Assembly (NCBI GenBank): GCA_023374045.1
Contig: CM041780.1
Location: 93,467,005-93,531,004 of the forward strand
DNA from: Limonium bicolor
Lineage: Eukaryota; Streptophyta; Magnoliopsida; Caryophyllales; Plumbaginaceae
DNA: 64,000 bases
Direction: 5' to 3'
The translations under genes were made by a program, and so were the position numbers. Below are positions 23,418 to 33,409 of the stretch, piece after piece. The notes under the pieces are model-generated. The model did not search any database and was not told the DNA's origin. It saw only the letters and a list, made by a program, of their open reading frames with translations. Position 1 is the first letter of the stretch. Each line of letters opens with the position of its first letter.

Positions 23418-23770
23418 CCCCCTTAAAAAGGGTTACGCCCCGTACCCCACAAGTATACAACAGCCGCTCAACCAGGAGCGCTGGATACTTGGCTCTCACA
23501 GAGTTCTCCAACTCCCGTGTGGCATCTTCCACCTTTGGAGTGGATTATTCTCATATCAGAGAGACGGGTATGATTCTAGCCCCTCCGGGCTCCCCAATAC
23601 ATATAGGGTGAGGCACTCAACTATTTGTGCTCTCTCCCAAATTCGTTTTAATGGGCCCACTCGCTGCGTACTGAGGTGTAGACCCATGAACATAGGCTCA
23701 GTTTGCCCCTTTTATTGTCGTATAATCCGTCGTTGGATTATCAGCGCATATGCACTTATCTTTTCTTATT
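23418..23770 (-). pseudogene. Decayed integrase tail and chromodomain of element B
   Basis: It aligns in order with E1's pol terminus (10391-10700). On the minus strand a segment reads EDATRELENSVRAKYPALL, matching the EEATWE...KYPHLF end of E1. Frames are otherwise broken, and no catalytic motif is readable. Confidence 0.65.
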
Positions 23771-23977
23771 GATTTCCAGCTTGAGGTGCAATATGACATT
23801 GGCTATTGTTAGTACTCAGTGCATTTTGCACTTGTCTTTATAATACTGAGACGTACTAGCTTTCAAGTCCACGGAGATAATGGTTGTCATCCGTGTCTCC
23901 GGGTGGTTTCGTTCTGGAGTAACACACTGTTGTAGTTCTTTGATACTCACTTCGTGTTGCTTAACATTACATCTTCT

Positions 23978-24206
23978 CATATTCCCACTAGATTAATAAT
24001 GCACAAGTGCAATACCAAACACTCAGTCCTACAGAGTGCAGAGGCATAAACCTTCAGCAGTTAATATCTAATGAGACAACCAGATAAGAGGAACCAATGA
24101 TCATGTGAGTTGTATATTCAAGGCTTAGTTAGCCACATCAACAATTTCTTTTTGAAGTTCATTTCAACTCAGTTTGCGTTTCCCAAAACATTCCATAAAG
24201 TCCGTT
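23978..24206 (-). repeat. E1-family LTR fragment inside element B's internal region
   Basis: About 229 bp closely resemble E1's LTR at about 6758-7007 (shared blocks include CACTCAGTCCTACAGAGTGC and CCAATGATCATGTGAGTTGT). It is flanked by unrelated decayed pol sequence and has no LTR ends, so it is a fragment rather than an insertion of a whole LTR. Confidence 0.8.
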
Positions 24207-25040
24207 AGTTATCACAACGTTTGTTCCTTGCTTAAGGTATCTGCTAGTATATTAGCTTTGTCTTTCATCATTGCGTAGTCACGCGTTTATGTTCACATTA
24301 TTTGGTAGATATTTCTGGATTTCAAGAATTCGCTTGATCCTTATGAGGCTTCTACATATCATCCGTATAATGGGTTTTTCCTGTTTCTGTCATCAGTGTT
24401 AATGTCTTCGAAAGGTTTCCTTGTCTTCACTATGTATTGTCGGCTACTCTGTGTTGTAGGTTCTTGATTTCTCTAGCCCGTTGATTTAACTGCGGCTCTT
24501 CTCGTCCATCTTCGAGGTAATCTGCATCACTGTCCGTAGCACGGAGTTGACTACTTCTCGTGTTCCTTACACTACTAGTCTACATGCATGGGGTACCATA
24601 CTAATGCTTACTACTTACCCGACTAACTTATAAATAATTCAGGCAGCCCACAAGCTCCTATCGGAGTGCGGTCATCCCACGTCTCGTTTAGTAAACTGAG
24701 TGTCCGTCACACGGCTATGGTGAAGTATTCTGTTGTCAATCTCCCTTTTGATGGATGTCCTTGTTGCAGTTGATGTTTTATTTCGCACTGTCTCATCTTG
24801 TCGTAGGTGCTATTGTCCTAGTGGCATAGATGGTGAAGTGGTTGAGACCATATATTTTTTTTCCTCCCCGACTCATGTCCTTCGGGTTTATATTGTATGT
24901 GGCACTCCTTTCTAAGGTAGTACTTGGTTGTTAATCAGTTAAACATTAAATACTGATTCACCTTTACGGCTGCAATCAGTTCATGTAATATTCGTGCTGA
25001 GTTAAGCAACATCGGGTCTCATATCTTGATCTCTTTGAGT
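24207..25040 (-). pseudogene. Decayed RNase H/RT region of element B
   Basis: Minus-strand translation near 24230-24260 gives a NILADTL string corresponding to the VVADALS end of RNase H. The rest has many stops. Beyond about 24560 I see only remnants. The D composite interrupts this region at 25046. Confidence 0.5.
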
Positions 25041-25755
25041 ACTATTGTTGGGGTAAAACCTAACGGCAAGTGTACCGATCAATTCTAGCAAGTTTTAATA
25101 GAGAGTATTCCCTAAGTATCAAACCAGAGGAGGCGATGTGTCTAGTTTAAATCTTTATTAAACGGAAAGTGAAATAACAAATTAAACAGGAAATTGGGGT
25201 TTGATTTGATGACAATTAAAAACTGTAAACAGAATGTGAAACAATAACAAGCAGGAAAAATAAATGTTGTGAAACTGATTTGGAAAGGAGATCCCGGTTT
25301 ACTACTGCACCCTAAATCTGTAATTCCTATCCCTAAGTGATTTCCAATTGAAAGCCGCAGTCGTCACATATAAGCTAACAAAATACTAATCTTTATAATT
25401 GGCCAAATTATAACGATTAAAGAAATTAAGCAAGGAAAATAACTTTACTCAATCGAATTGCATTAAATCACAAAGGAACAGGAATAGTCAATTTAGGGAT
25501 ACATAGCAAACCGAAATCTAAAGGAAACTACTCAGCCATTGACATGTTTACAATAAGCAAAACTGTAACGAGTAGTAATAAAGAACAAGAAGAAACTCTA
25601 TTGAGACTTCTGGAGAAGTCTCCGTGATGAACTGCTTTCTCTGCTCCGCTCCAGACTCCCAATCAAAATAAATCTCAAACTAAGCTAATCTCTCTGTGTT
25701 GTATCGTGACAATTGTGGTGTGTGTAAGTGTAACTCTCACGTTGGCCAGACTCCC

Positions 25756-25764
25756 CCTTTTATA
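25756..25764 (-). promoter_or_regulatory. D LTR TATA box
   Basis: The minus strand reads TATAAAAGG followed by GGG. It is preserved at 45993-46001 and 63013-63021 in the other LTRs. Transcription would run leftward in this LTR; the copies at 45993 and 63013 would drive the two internal regions. Confidence 0.65.
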
Positions 25765-25908
25765 ACAACAGAATTCTATCTTTAATCTATCTTTAATCTA
25801 TCTCTAATAATCTAATTAAGCGACAACTAAGAGATATAATAACAGATATTAAAGATAAACACCGATTCCGTTATTTCCGAAACAAAACTCTGGCGCTCCG
25901 CTTGTATT

Positions 25909-26160
25909 GGTCCGGGTTTGCAAAGTAGGACACAAACCCGGACCGCGTCTGAAAATAGGCAGAAGGTTCTCGCTTGGGATGGTCCGGGTTTGCAAAGTAG
26001 GACACAAACCCGGACCGCGTCTGAAAATAGGCAGAAGGTTCTCGCTTGGGATGGTCCGGGTTTGCAAAGTAGGACACAAACCCGGATCGCGTCTGAAAAT
26101 AGGCAGAAGGCTCTGCGATGAGATGGTCCGGGTTTATAAACCCAGCTCCAAACCCGGACC
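25909..26160. repeat. 72-bp tandem hairpin array in the D left LTR
   Basis: Four units start at 25909, 25981, 26053 and 26125, exactly 72 bp apart. Each contains GGTCCGGGTTTG and CAAACCCGGACC, a 12-bp inverted repeat separated by 12 bp. The fourth unit has a variant loop. Corresponding arrays lie at 46132-46382 and 63154-63400. Confidence 0.95.
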
Positions 26161-26415
26161 CTCAATAAAACACAGCCGTGGTCAATGAAAATCTTCCTTT
26201 TCACTCTGGTTTGACTTCCCATGTTGCTCTAACCTCTAAAATCTTCATTTAAGCACTTTGTTGAGCTTTTTATCTTGAAAACATATGAAATCGATCATTG
26301 GAGACAAATATAACAATAAAGAGTAAATAAAGCATTACGGAGGGAAGTTAATGTCATAATGTAGAAATTAAGCATGAATTAGTCTAGTAAACTTAGACAA
26401 ATTCCTGACTTATCA

Positions 26416-26432
26416 ACTTTCTCACACTTAAT
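26416..26432 (-). other. D polypurine tract (left unit)
   Basis: The minus strand reads ATTAAGTGTGAGAAAGT immediately before the TGATAAG LTR start, preceded by a GAGGGCAAGCAAAG stretch typical of Athila/Tat elements. Confidence 0.75.
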
Positions 26433-27826
26433 CTTTGCTTGCCCTCAAGCAAATAGAAACATACTGAAATCTTACAGAAGGGAGTCGTCAGTTTAGAACT
26501 GTGCACAAGGAGATCTAATAATGAAATGCAGTCATAGAAAACAATGATCCACACTTGCAGGTGTTCATAAACAGTGAATTGAGAAGTATTTTGCAAAGGC
26601 TTAAGACACATAGTAAAACCACTGACTCCAATTTCACTTAGGGACTACTTTCCAATTAATTTCCCACAATCCATGGACGACAAGGGGTGAGAAGTAATAT
26701 CTTATTCCATATTACCTTTCATCACCACGTACTCATAATCAAGAAAGACTTTGCACTTTGCATTTGAATTTAAGAAATTTCTTCAACTTTCTAACAAGCA
26801 TTAACTTTCTCTTTTATATCCCTCAGACTTTTCTCTCCATTCATGTAGCGGTGTTGGGTCTTCTATCCCAGATCAGATGACCTTAGGTAGATGGGTGATG
26901 AGGCACCCCGAGGACTTAATTACCAAATGGGCGAGGCCTGTTTCCTGGGTTAAAAGTTCGATTAGAGGAGTACCTTGCCTTTGTCCTTCCTTCCTTTCAT
27001 TCAATAATCATTCCCAAAGTCCCCAAATGAAATCAAAGTCAAAAAGTTATACTAATAGGCTTAACTTTTTAGTGAAGAAATAGACAAGCATTAATAAAAA
27101 AACTGTACATACAAGCAGTGCAACCAGAATTTCTACAACTGTTTCCAGCTTCGATCTCACAAGAACTAGTGCTACTCGTGCGGTGTTCCAAACCAACTTA
27201 TCCAACCACTGAATAAGACTCAGGTATGTTATGCAACCAAAATTTTTTGAGGGCCAGCAAAAATATTGTGAAAATGGAATGATAGTCTTAAGAGAAAATT
27301 GTTCAAAATTAGCACATTCGAATGTAACTGAGCATGAGCATGTGTAATTTTCCCTTCCTCACACTTAAAAATTAGCAATGCCCTCATTGCTTCATGAAAA
27401 TGATTAATACGGAAGGAAAACACAACTTTGCGGAAAACAACGTTTGGAAAATAAAAGAAGTTAGAAAATCACGCCCCTGGAGTATGGTGAGGACAACGTC
27501 CTCACACTTATGTAAAACAGCGGGTTGTTGAATTCTGCAGAAAATTCGACAGAGTTTCCTTTGGTTCCCTCAATACCTCACACGCATCAAAAGCAGACCT
27601 GTAGCTCAAAATAAAACCAAAGCCAACACGAACTTGCAGAAACAGTAAGCGTGTGAGTGAAACATCATAGTTAAGTGATACAGACGTCATGAAACAGGCA
27701 GCATTCGAATCCAAAGTAAGATAGAAGTACAATCCAAAAGAAAATATCTCAGATGCAACGTAGTAAATAAAAACACATCAAAATATCCGAAAAGGTAGAG
27801 AATGAAATAACCCAAGCTCCAGAACC
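26433..27826 (-). other. D left unit: 3' region between extra ORF and LTR
   Basis: About 1.4 kb without a credible coding region; short open frames are not domain-like. It is duplicated at 46654-48050. Confidence 0.6.
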
Positions 27827-29116
27827 CTAGGGATGTGGTGGAGGCTGTGACTGTGTCCCATGCGGAAGATGCCACGCCTCCATATGGGCGAAGCGGGCAT
27901 CATAATCAGCCATCCGCGCCTCCTGGCGAACCTCAGCAGCATGGCGATGCACCTCCAAGGAAGTCAGGTGAACTCCATAGTTCTGAACTTGAGTGGACAG
28001 ATCGTCAAGGCGCGAGCCAAACTCATCAAAACGGGTAGTACACACCCCCTGCCAATCTCTAAACTCTGTCATCAGCTCCTCAAAACCTGGCATCGAACCC
28101 GCAGCAGGCCCATCAGCACCCCTAATCTGTGAAGGCCCGGCCCCATCGGCACCAGCAGCTCGGGCAGCTCTCTCACCCGGTCGGGCACGACGGCGCTTTA
28201 TCCAACCATCCCCAATCTTCTCCCATTGAAAACGATGCATCACTGTCATGTCCAGAGGAGAAGCGGGATGCTGAGGCCGCTCATCACTGAAGTCAACCCT
28301 AGCCTTCTCAAAAAGAAACTGTAGAAAGTGCGGGAAAGCAAGAGAAGCAGTACAATCCACATCCATAATCCTTAGAAAATGCCCAAAAACCACTGAATGG
28401 AACAAAACAGGACAAGCACCATGTGAAAAGTCATCATCCATCAAATGTCGCAGAAAGAAACAATCCAGAGAATTCAGGTCAGCACATTCTCTCGGGCGAA
28501 CATTATGCATTATAATGGCCAGAATCAAACGCTCAATCGGGGTGTGCAGTTTGTCCCCCGTCACAACCTGCTTATCTCTCGAAGACCGTCTTTGACGGTT
28601 CGGTACCTCAGGGTCATTAACCACTAGACTCAAATAATGCTCCTTTGCCCTTTTCCTATCATAGTCCACATGTTGCAGGGCTTCTCTAAAAGCATTATCA
28701 GCAATTCTTTCATTCACTCCAAAATATTCACTAATGTCTGAATATGCTAAACGGACGATCTTCCCTTTGACCCGTGAGAAAATCACATTAAAATTATCCT
28801 CCTTCTCAGCATTAGCATAAAATATTTTAACCAATCTTGGGTAATAGCACCCCCTACCAAGATGCAACAAATTTCCCCAACCCATGGCACCAAACACAGT
28901 CTGTAAATCAAACTTAGTAATCAACTCATCAGACACTGACCTTTCCGGAATAATTTTCCGGTCCTTGACTTTGTACCAATCAAATGCTGCATCACTGATG
29001 AAATCGGAACGCACGGACTCACGATATTGGACTGAAGGTGTCGGTGCAGGCGGAGCAGGTGCGGCCGAAGTCGATGCAGCAGCAGTAGTCGACCGGCGAG
29101 TGCGCTTGGGTGCCAT
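27827..29116 (-). CDS. Athila-type extra ORF (putative plant transposon protein)
   Basis: An intact 429-residue protein downstream of pol. ATG at 29114-29116 is chosen because the preceding in-frame TTG is not a plant start. It has an N-terminal basic, Ala/Pro-rich tail (MAPKRTRRS, residues 1-35). A central domain (about 40-260) holds FDWYKVKDRKIIPERS, a MGWGNLL segment, a YPRLVKIFYANAE motif and a VKGKIVRLAYSDI segment, as in the ATHILA ORF-1 / putative plant transposon protein families. The C-terminal third is Ala/Gly-rich and then probable coiled coil (about 340-415). I see no signal peptide or membrane segment, so it is not envelope-like despite its position. Molecular role unknown. Confidence 0.85.
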   Translation of the reverse strand: MAPKRTRRSTTAAASTSAAPAPPAPTPSVQYRESVRSDFISDAAFDWYKVKDRKIIPERSVSDELITKFDLQTVFGAMGWGNLLHLGRGCYYPRLVKIFYANAEKEDNFNVIFSRVKGKIVRLAYSDISEYFGVNERIADNAFREALQHVDYDRKRAKEHYLSLVVNDPEVPNRQRRSSRDKQVVTGDKLHTPIERLILAIIMHNVRPRECADLNSLDCFFLRHLMDDDFSHGACPVLFHSVVFGHFLRIMDVDCTASLAFPHFLQFLFEKARVDFSDERPQHPASPLDMTVMHRFQWEKIGDGWIKRRRARPGERAARAAGADGAGPSQIRGADGPAAGSMPGFEELMTEFRDWQGVCTTRFDEFGSRLDDLSTQVQNYGVHLTSLEVHRHAAEVRQEARMADYDARFAHMEAWHLPHGTQSQPPPHP

Positions 29117-29550
29117 AATAATAGTCAACCGAAGATTGGGCTATTTGTGAGAATGCTTCGACTGGAAAAGATTGGGTTGTAGGTTGTGGGGTGAGTTCGA
29201 GACTGGGCAGGGCGGTTTAGTGGTACGGGATTAGGGATGTGGTGGTGCTATTTGGGCGGCGGAACAGGAAGGAATGCCGGATGTGAAAGTGGAGGCGGTA
29301 GGCGACGGAAGTGGTGTCGGGTGAGTGGCGCGAGGTCGGGGCTAGGGTAATGTCAAGAGGAGAATGGGTTTCGGAGATGGTGAAGTGGGAAGTGGTGGTA
29401 GTACGGCGACTGTGGGTCAAGAAGATGAGAGGCTGGGATGGGAACAATGGCGGAAGCAGGGCGACTGGGTAATTGGGTAGCGGCGCGAGAAAGAAGGAAG
29501 TAGATTTAGGGATTAGACTCGCGCGCCCCTTTTGTTTCTGCTGAAAACTG

Positions 29551-29654
29551 GGTCCGGGTTTGCAAACCAATACTCAACCCGGACCATACGAAAAACACGC
29601 CAGTAAGTATGCACTTGTGCGGTCCGGGTTTGCAAACCAATACTCAAACCCGGA
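29551..29654. repeat. Second hairpin cluster of D, left half
   Basis: Two units with GGTCCGGGTTTG and its inverted partner, about 70 bp apart (29551 and 29621). The second is cut by element C inside its 3' arm. The cluster continues at 38700-38922. Between the extra ORF start and this cluster (29117-29550) I see no gene, only GC-rich leader-like sequence. Confidence 0.9.
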
Positions 29655-30143
29655 TGATAAGCCGCAAACTTATCATATTTTATGTGCTAGATTTATTATT
29701 ATATTTATCTAAATTAGGTTATATATACGTTATTTTGTGCTATATTAGGTATTAAAGTGTTTTATTAGTTCAGTCTTATGTTTTTATATGTTTTTCTGTG
29801 CAAGATGATTTTCTAGCCAAAAGTTCATTGATGCCGGACTCCGTGCCGTATAACTTCTGCACGGCACGAGATTAGATCAGGAAAGAGGCTTTGCCAGACA
29901 CAATGCCGGGTAGATTCCATCCGGCATAAGTAAAGAGTCGCCACGGTTGACTAAGCGATAGCAGTTATTGACCGTTGGTGATTAGGCTGTTGCCGGGTAT
30001 GATGCCGGGTATATCCTACCTGGCATATGCACTGTTTTGCGCGGATATTTGCGGTTTCGACCGTTGAGCAGTTGACACGTTTTCCACATGTGCCGGCTAC
30101 TCCTCATCCGGCACGACGCCCGGCAACAGACACAATTGAGCCC

Positions 30144-30152
30144 TATAAATAG
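30144..30152 (+). promoter_or_regulatory. C LTR TATA box
   Basis: TATAAATAG in a GC-richer setting, about 30 bp before a TCATCATTTGGCAC stretch that is a likely start region. It is conserved at 33892-33900, 37689-37697 and 54118-54126, but damaged in the first C2 LTR near 50363. Confidence 0.75.
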
Positions 30153-30415
30153 GCCGAGAGTCTTCATCATTTGGCACACTTCAACATACCAAATCCACTC
30201 CATTCACATCTATATTTCCGCCTTACTCCATTGTTGGTGTCCAAAGAAGTCTACGGATCCATCCACGCAAGAGAAGAAGAAGACCTGTCGGGTTATGGCT
30301 ATTGACATCTCCTCCCCTCTTTGTATCTCTTCTTGTAGTTGTGTGGATGGCGATGTAGAATTCTTTGTCTTCTCTGGTTAGAAATGGTTCTCTTGTAAAC
30401 GTACTATGTTCACTC

Positions 30416-30421
30416 AATAAA
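30416..30421 (+). terminator. C LTR polyadenylation signal
   Basis: AATAAA in CACTCAATAAAAGATATAAG, about 265 bp after the TATA box. It would define an R region of about 250 bp. Confidence 0.55.
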
Positions 30422-31141
30422 AGATATAAGTTCAACTTGGAATTTTGAGTTTATTGCAAATTAGGAATGAAGTTGTTTCTTCTTCCAAGTACTTCAATTC
30501 TGACCTTGGTAAGGCAGAAAGGTTGAGGAATTCCAAGTGGTCTTTCTATTTGTCTTTTATAACTTAAAGGATGAAATTAAGGCTTAGAATTCTCCCCTTT
30601 TCGGTTCATTGATTACCTAGATATTGTTAGTTTTCGATACTGATTTGGGAGTGCTTATTTCGGCTTCAAACTGGAAGAGTAAATTGACATTTTGGTAAGG
30701 CCGGATGGCATGCCGGGTGCAAGAGTCCGGCACATTCAAGGTTCTTGTCTTTGCCGGGTGCATCTTGTCCGGCATAATCTCGGCAGTACCAAAAGTTGGT
30801 TGGTCGGAATTTATTCCTTTCCCTTGGTGTTCATTTGTGTTTTTATGACGTTGCCATTTCGAATCTGGGGTAGATTATTATAATACTATTTTAGATTAGG
30901 TTTTAGATATTTTTCTTAATTTGTGTTTACACATTTACTTTTCCCCCTTTGTTATAGAATAGGCTTTTGCCCGGATTAGGACTAGTTTTCTATAAGTCCC
31001 TTGGGTACGATTCTCTCGGTCGTAATATATTTACACTATACTCCGACCGGGTTTATTTGCTACCCGTAGTAGAGTTGTGTTAGTTTATTATTTTATTCTT
31101 TCTATATATAGTTTTATCCTACAATTTCTCGTTTAGCAAAT

Positions 31142-31159
31142 TGGCGCCGTTGCCGGGGA
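31142..31159 (+). other. C1 primer-binding site (tRNA-Asp)
   Basis: TGGCGCCGTTGCCGGGGA complements the 3' end of plant tRNA-Asp and sits three bases after the LTR. The second copy is at 34904-34921. Confidence 0.95.
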
Positions 31160-31272
31160 CTTGGAGTTAGTCCAAGTCCTAAATTCGGTAAAACGCCCTA
31201 TTCTTTATTCTTTATTCTTTGATTCTTTAATTCTTTACTTCTCTAATTCTTTTAATTTCAATTTGGTATTCG

Positions 31273-31916
31273 GTTGAATAGGGCCGGGTGTAAAGGCCGG
31301 ATGCCTCATACCCGGCGCATTCAACATTTTATTTCTTTAATTCTTGTATTCTCTGATTTATTCACCCTTAGTTTTTGCAGAATTGAATATGCCGTGCACG
31401 ATGCCGGGCAACCGAGACCGGCGTATTCGGAGGAAGTCGATGCCGGACAGAAGTTATCCGGCATGATGACCGGCATGTTCAAATTATTTTCAAATTTCAT
31501 ACATTGTTAAGCTTTTAACAATTTGAATTTATTCTGTTTACCTCTTCGTTTATTTATCTCTTCTAATAGTCCCTACCTTAATTATTTAAATTAATTTCAG
31601 AGTTTGAACTTGCCGTATTATGCCGGGTTTCTTACACCCGGCTTCTCGAAGGAAGTCCGATGCCGGATATATATCCGGCATTACACCCGGCTTGTTCAAT
31701 TTTACTCTCCAATTTTTGTCGTAAATAGTAGAGACACATAAATGATCTTACGTTTTATGTCATTCATTATTTTTATTTCTCCTTGTTGCATTTTTTTGAT
31801 TTATTTCTTTCGGTTTGAACAAGCCGGGCAATATGCCGGGTAACATCAACCCGGCATTAGTGGAGGAAGTCCACTGCCGGGTACGCAATGCCCGACACAC
31901 GGTCCGGCATGTTCAA
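31273..31916 (+). repeat. Four TTGAA...TTCAA palindromic GCCGG cassettes
   Basis: Cassettes at 31273-31324, 31383-31482, 31604-31699 and 31815-31916. Each begins TTGAA, ends TTCAA and holds ATGCCGG(G) paired with CCCGGC or CCGGCAT. The three longer ones share a central GGAGGAAGTC or GAAGGAAGTCC core. The spacers are T-rich. The same series is present in the second internal region of C1 and in C2. Confidence 0.85.
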
Positions 31917-32019
31917 TTGATTTATTTTCTTTTAGTTTCGTAACATTTCTATATTATTGTTTTTTATACTATTTTGTTAAATTAAAATTTGGTGTTGCTC
32001 CTCCTAAGTAAATAAGGTG

Positions 32020-32420
32020 AATGCATCTCCGATCGCATAATCTTCATGAAGATTTATCTAACCGCGATCAGGAGCAAAGAAGCCATTTCTTCGTTCCTTA
32101 AGGCAACGACAAACCAACAAACGCACTCCCTGCACAAATGGAATAAAAAACCACCGGCGAACGGCAAGGACTCTCTTCCTCAGCAGGCAAATGTGGTTAG
32201 TACACGACCCACACCTAGCGCACCGAATTCCAAGATTTTATACCACCCGAGGAAGCGGAACTTGCAGAGACATCGACCATTCGCATGGAGCATAAGTCGA
32301 TGCAGTTGCAAATGCAGCAACTTTTGCTCAACTATGACCACTTGGTCAACTCCCGTCTCCAACACTAAGTTGATCAACGAGTATGCGAGATCGCTTCGTT
32401 TCTATCGAGATCTCTGATCA
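32020..32420 (+). pseudogene. Decayed coding remnant in C internal region
   Basis: Short open stretches in shifting frames. One reads EFQDFIPPEEAELAE and then a Gln/Met-rich helix (MQLQMQQLFAQ) with a stop just upstream; another reads DLSDRDQE. The composition is protein-like but no family is recognised. It may be the residue of a gag. It is repeated at about 35790-36200 and 52260-52670. Confidence 0.4.
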
Positions 32421-33409
32421 CTCGGCCAAGTAGCCAAAGCTAAGTGTAGGGCAGCCCACCCATCTGGTCTTCTTTCACCGCAGGGGAGTCACTTCCTTTC
32501 CTTATTTCTTTATTTTTCTTTTGAACACTGGGGACAGTGTTCCTGCCAAGTGTAGGGCAGGGGACTCCCCTTAAAAAATAAGTTTTTATTAATATGCATA
32601 AGTTGTGAGTTTTATCAATGTTTTACTAAACTTTTGCATGTTTTTGATTGGGATGAGATTAGGAATGAATAATGCTTGTTCTCTCAAGAGGTAAGCTTTC
32701 TAATGACTTGTAGATTCCTATTTTTAACTTTTTGATTCTCTCTATTAATATGAGTATATGATCTTTCTCCTAATTCTTTCCTTTATGTACTTCTAGGTAT
32801 TATTTTCCTTCTCTTTTCAAATTGTGAAAATCTTTTGGGTGAAAATCTTAAAAAGGGTTTTTGTGAAAAAAAAGAAAGAAGAAGAAGAAAAAGAAAAAAA
32901 AGAGAAAGAAAAAGAAATCTTCTTCCAAAGGAAAAGCATTATATTCCTTGAGGTTAAAAAAAATGCCTCAGAATAAAAGTAAGAAACGAGAGTTTTTCCT
33001 TTTATTTTTCCTAAATTCCCCGTTCTTCAATGCAGAAAAAATCATGGTTGATTCAGAAACCCTTGCAAAACAGGGCTGAAAATAAAAACCAATGATGAGT
33101 GTCTTGGCCACATTCAGAAACTCTTGAAAAATAGAGCTGAATGATGGAAACCGGAAAAAGGAGAGATTACAAATCCCTTATGCAAAATAGCCCAAAAGTT
33201 TTTGATCGGTTTTGAAAAGTCTTTATTTTAACCCATTAGTATGTTACTGATGGAATAAGGAGGTCTAAGTGATACTTGTGAAATAGAGTCAGAGAGTTGG
33301 GAATATTTATCTACATTTCATTCTAGAGTTTATCTGTTTTGTGCATAAGTAATTAGTCCTTTCTAATCTTGTTTTGCTCGAGGACTAGCAAAAGGTAAGT
33401 GTAGGGCCT

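Larger units (their letters stand above)
25046..26415 (-). repeat. D left (3') LTR, with internal deletion
   Basis: 1370 bp, TGTTGGGG...CTTATCA on the plus strand. It lacks about 200 bp found in the other two LTRs (equivalent to about 45389-45594); the join lies near 25350. It contains a minus-strand TATA box, a candidate AATAAA (25154-25159) and a 72-bp-period hairpin array (25909-26160). Confidence 0.9.
29655..31138 (+). repeat. C1 first LTR
   Basis: 1484 bp, starting TGATAAGCCGC and ending CTCGTTTAGCA. It includes a TATA box (30144-30152), a poly(A) signal (30416-30421) and at least six GCCGG-containing palindromes between about 29834 and 30775. Confidence 0.93.
31139..33409 (+). mobile_element. 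C1 first internal region (non-coding)
   Basis: 2271 bp. In order: tRNA-Asp primer site, four GC-rich palindromic cassettes (31273-31916), a decayed coding remnant (about 32020-32420), an A/G-rich run (about 32868-32925) and a 3' end with GCTCGAGGACTAGC and AAGTGTAGGG, the Athila/Tat-style purine tract. No complete domain is present. It is nearly identical to 34901-37200. Confidence 0.85.

Noticed and set aside
23110..23772. 220-codon plus-strand open frame
   Set aside because: It spans the palindrome array and the antisense of the decayed chromodomain; no family resemblance.
25909..26160. Regularly spaced repeats that could suggest a CRISPR array
   Set aside because: The 72-bp units are near-identical throughout with no variable spacers, in a plant LTR; no cas genes.
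25827..26222. Overlapping open frames on both strands (up to 131 codons) with internal repeats, also at 46019-46444 and 63073-63462
   Set aside because: They simply translate the 72-bp hairpin array in several frames; no domain, and copies differ by frameshifts.
27827..29116. Envelope-like protein
   Set aside because: No signal peptide, membrane segment or glycoprotein-like features are visible; it matches the Athila ORF-1/plant transposon protein type instead.
25046..29654. Treating 25046-29654 as one 4.6-kb LTR of D
   Set aside because: The right-hand copy ends at 63655 with the matching TSD and a purine tract follows the equivalent point at 26415, so the LTR is about 1.4-1.55 kb and the extra ORF is internal.
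31142..31159. A tRNA gene fragment
   Set aside because: Only the 18 bases complementary to the tRNA 3' end are present, exactly at the primer-site position after an LTR.
32046..32417. 123-codon open frame in C as a genuine gene
   Set aside because: The other C copies break it, its frame shifts between copies, and the most protein-like stretch (EFQDFIPPEEAEL) is in a different frame.
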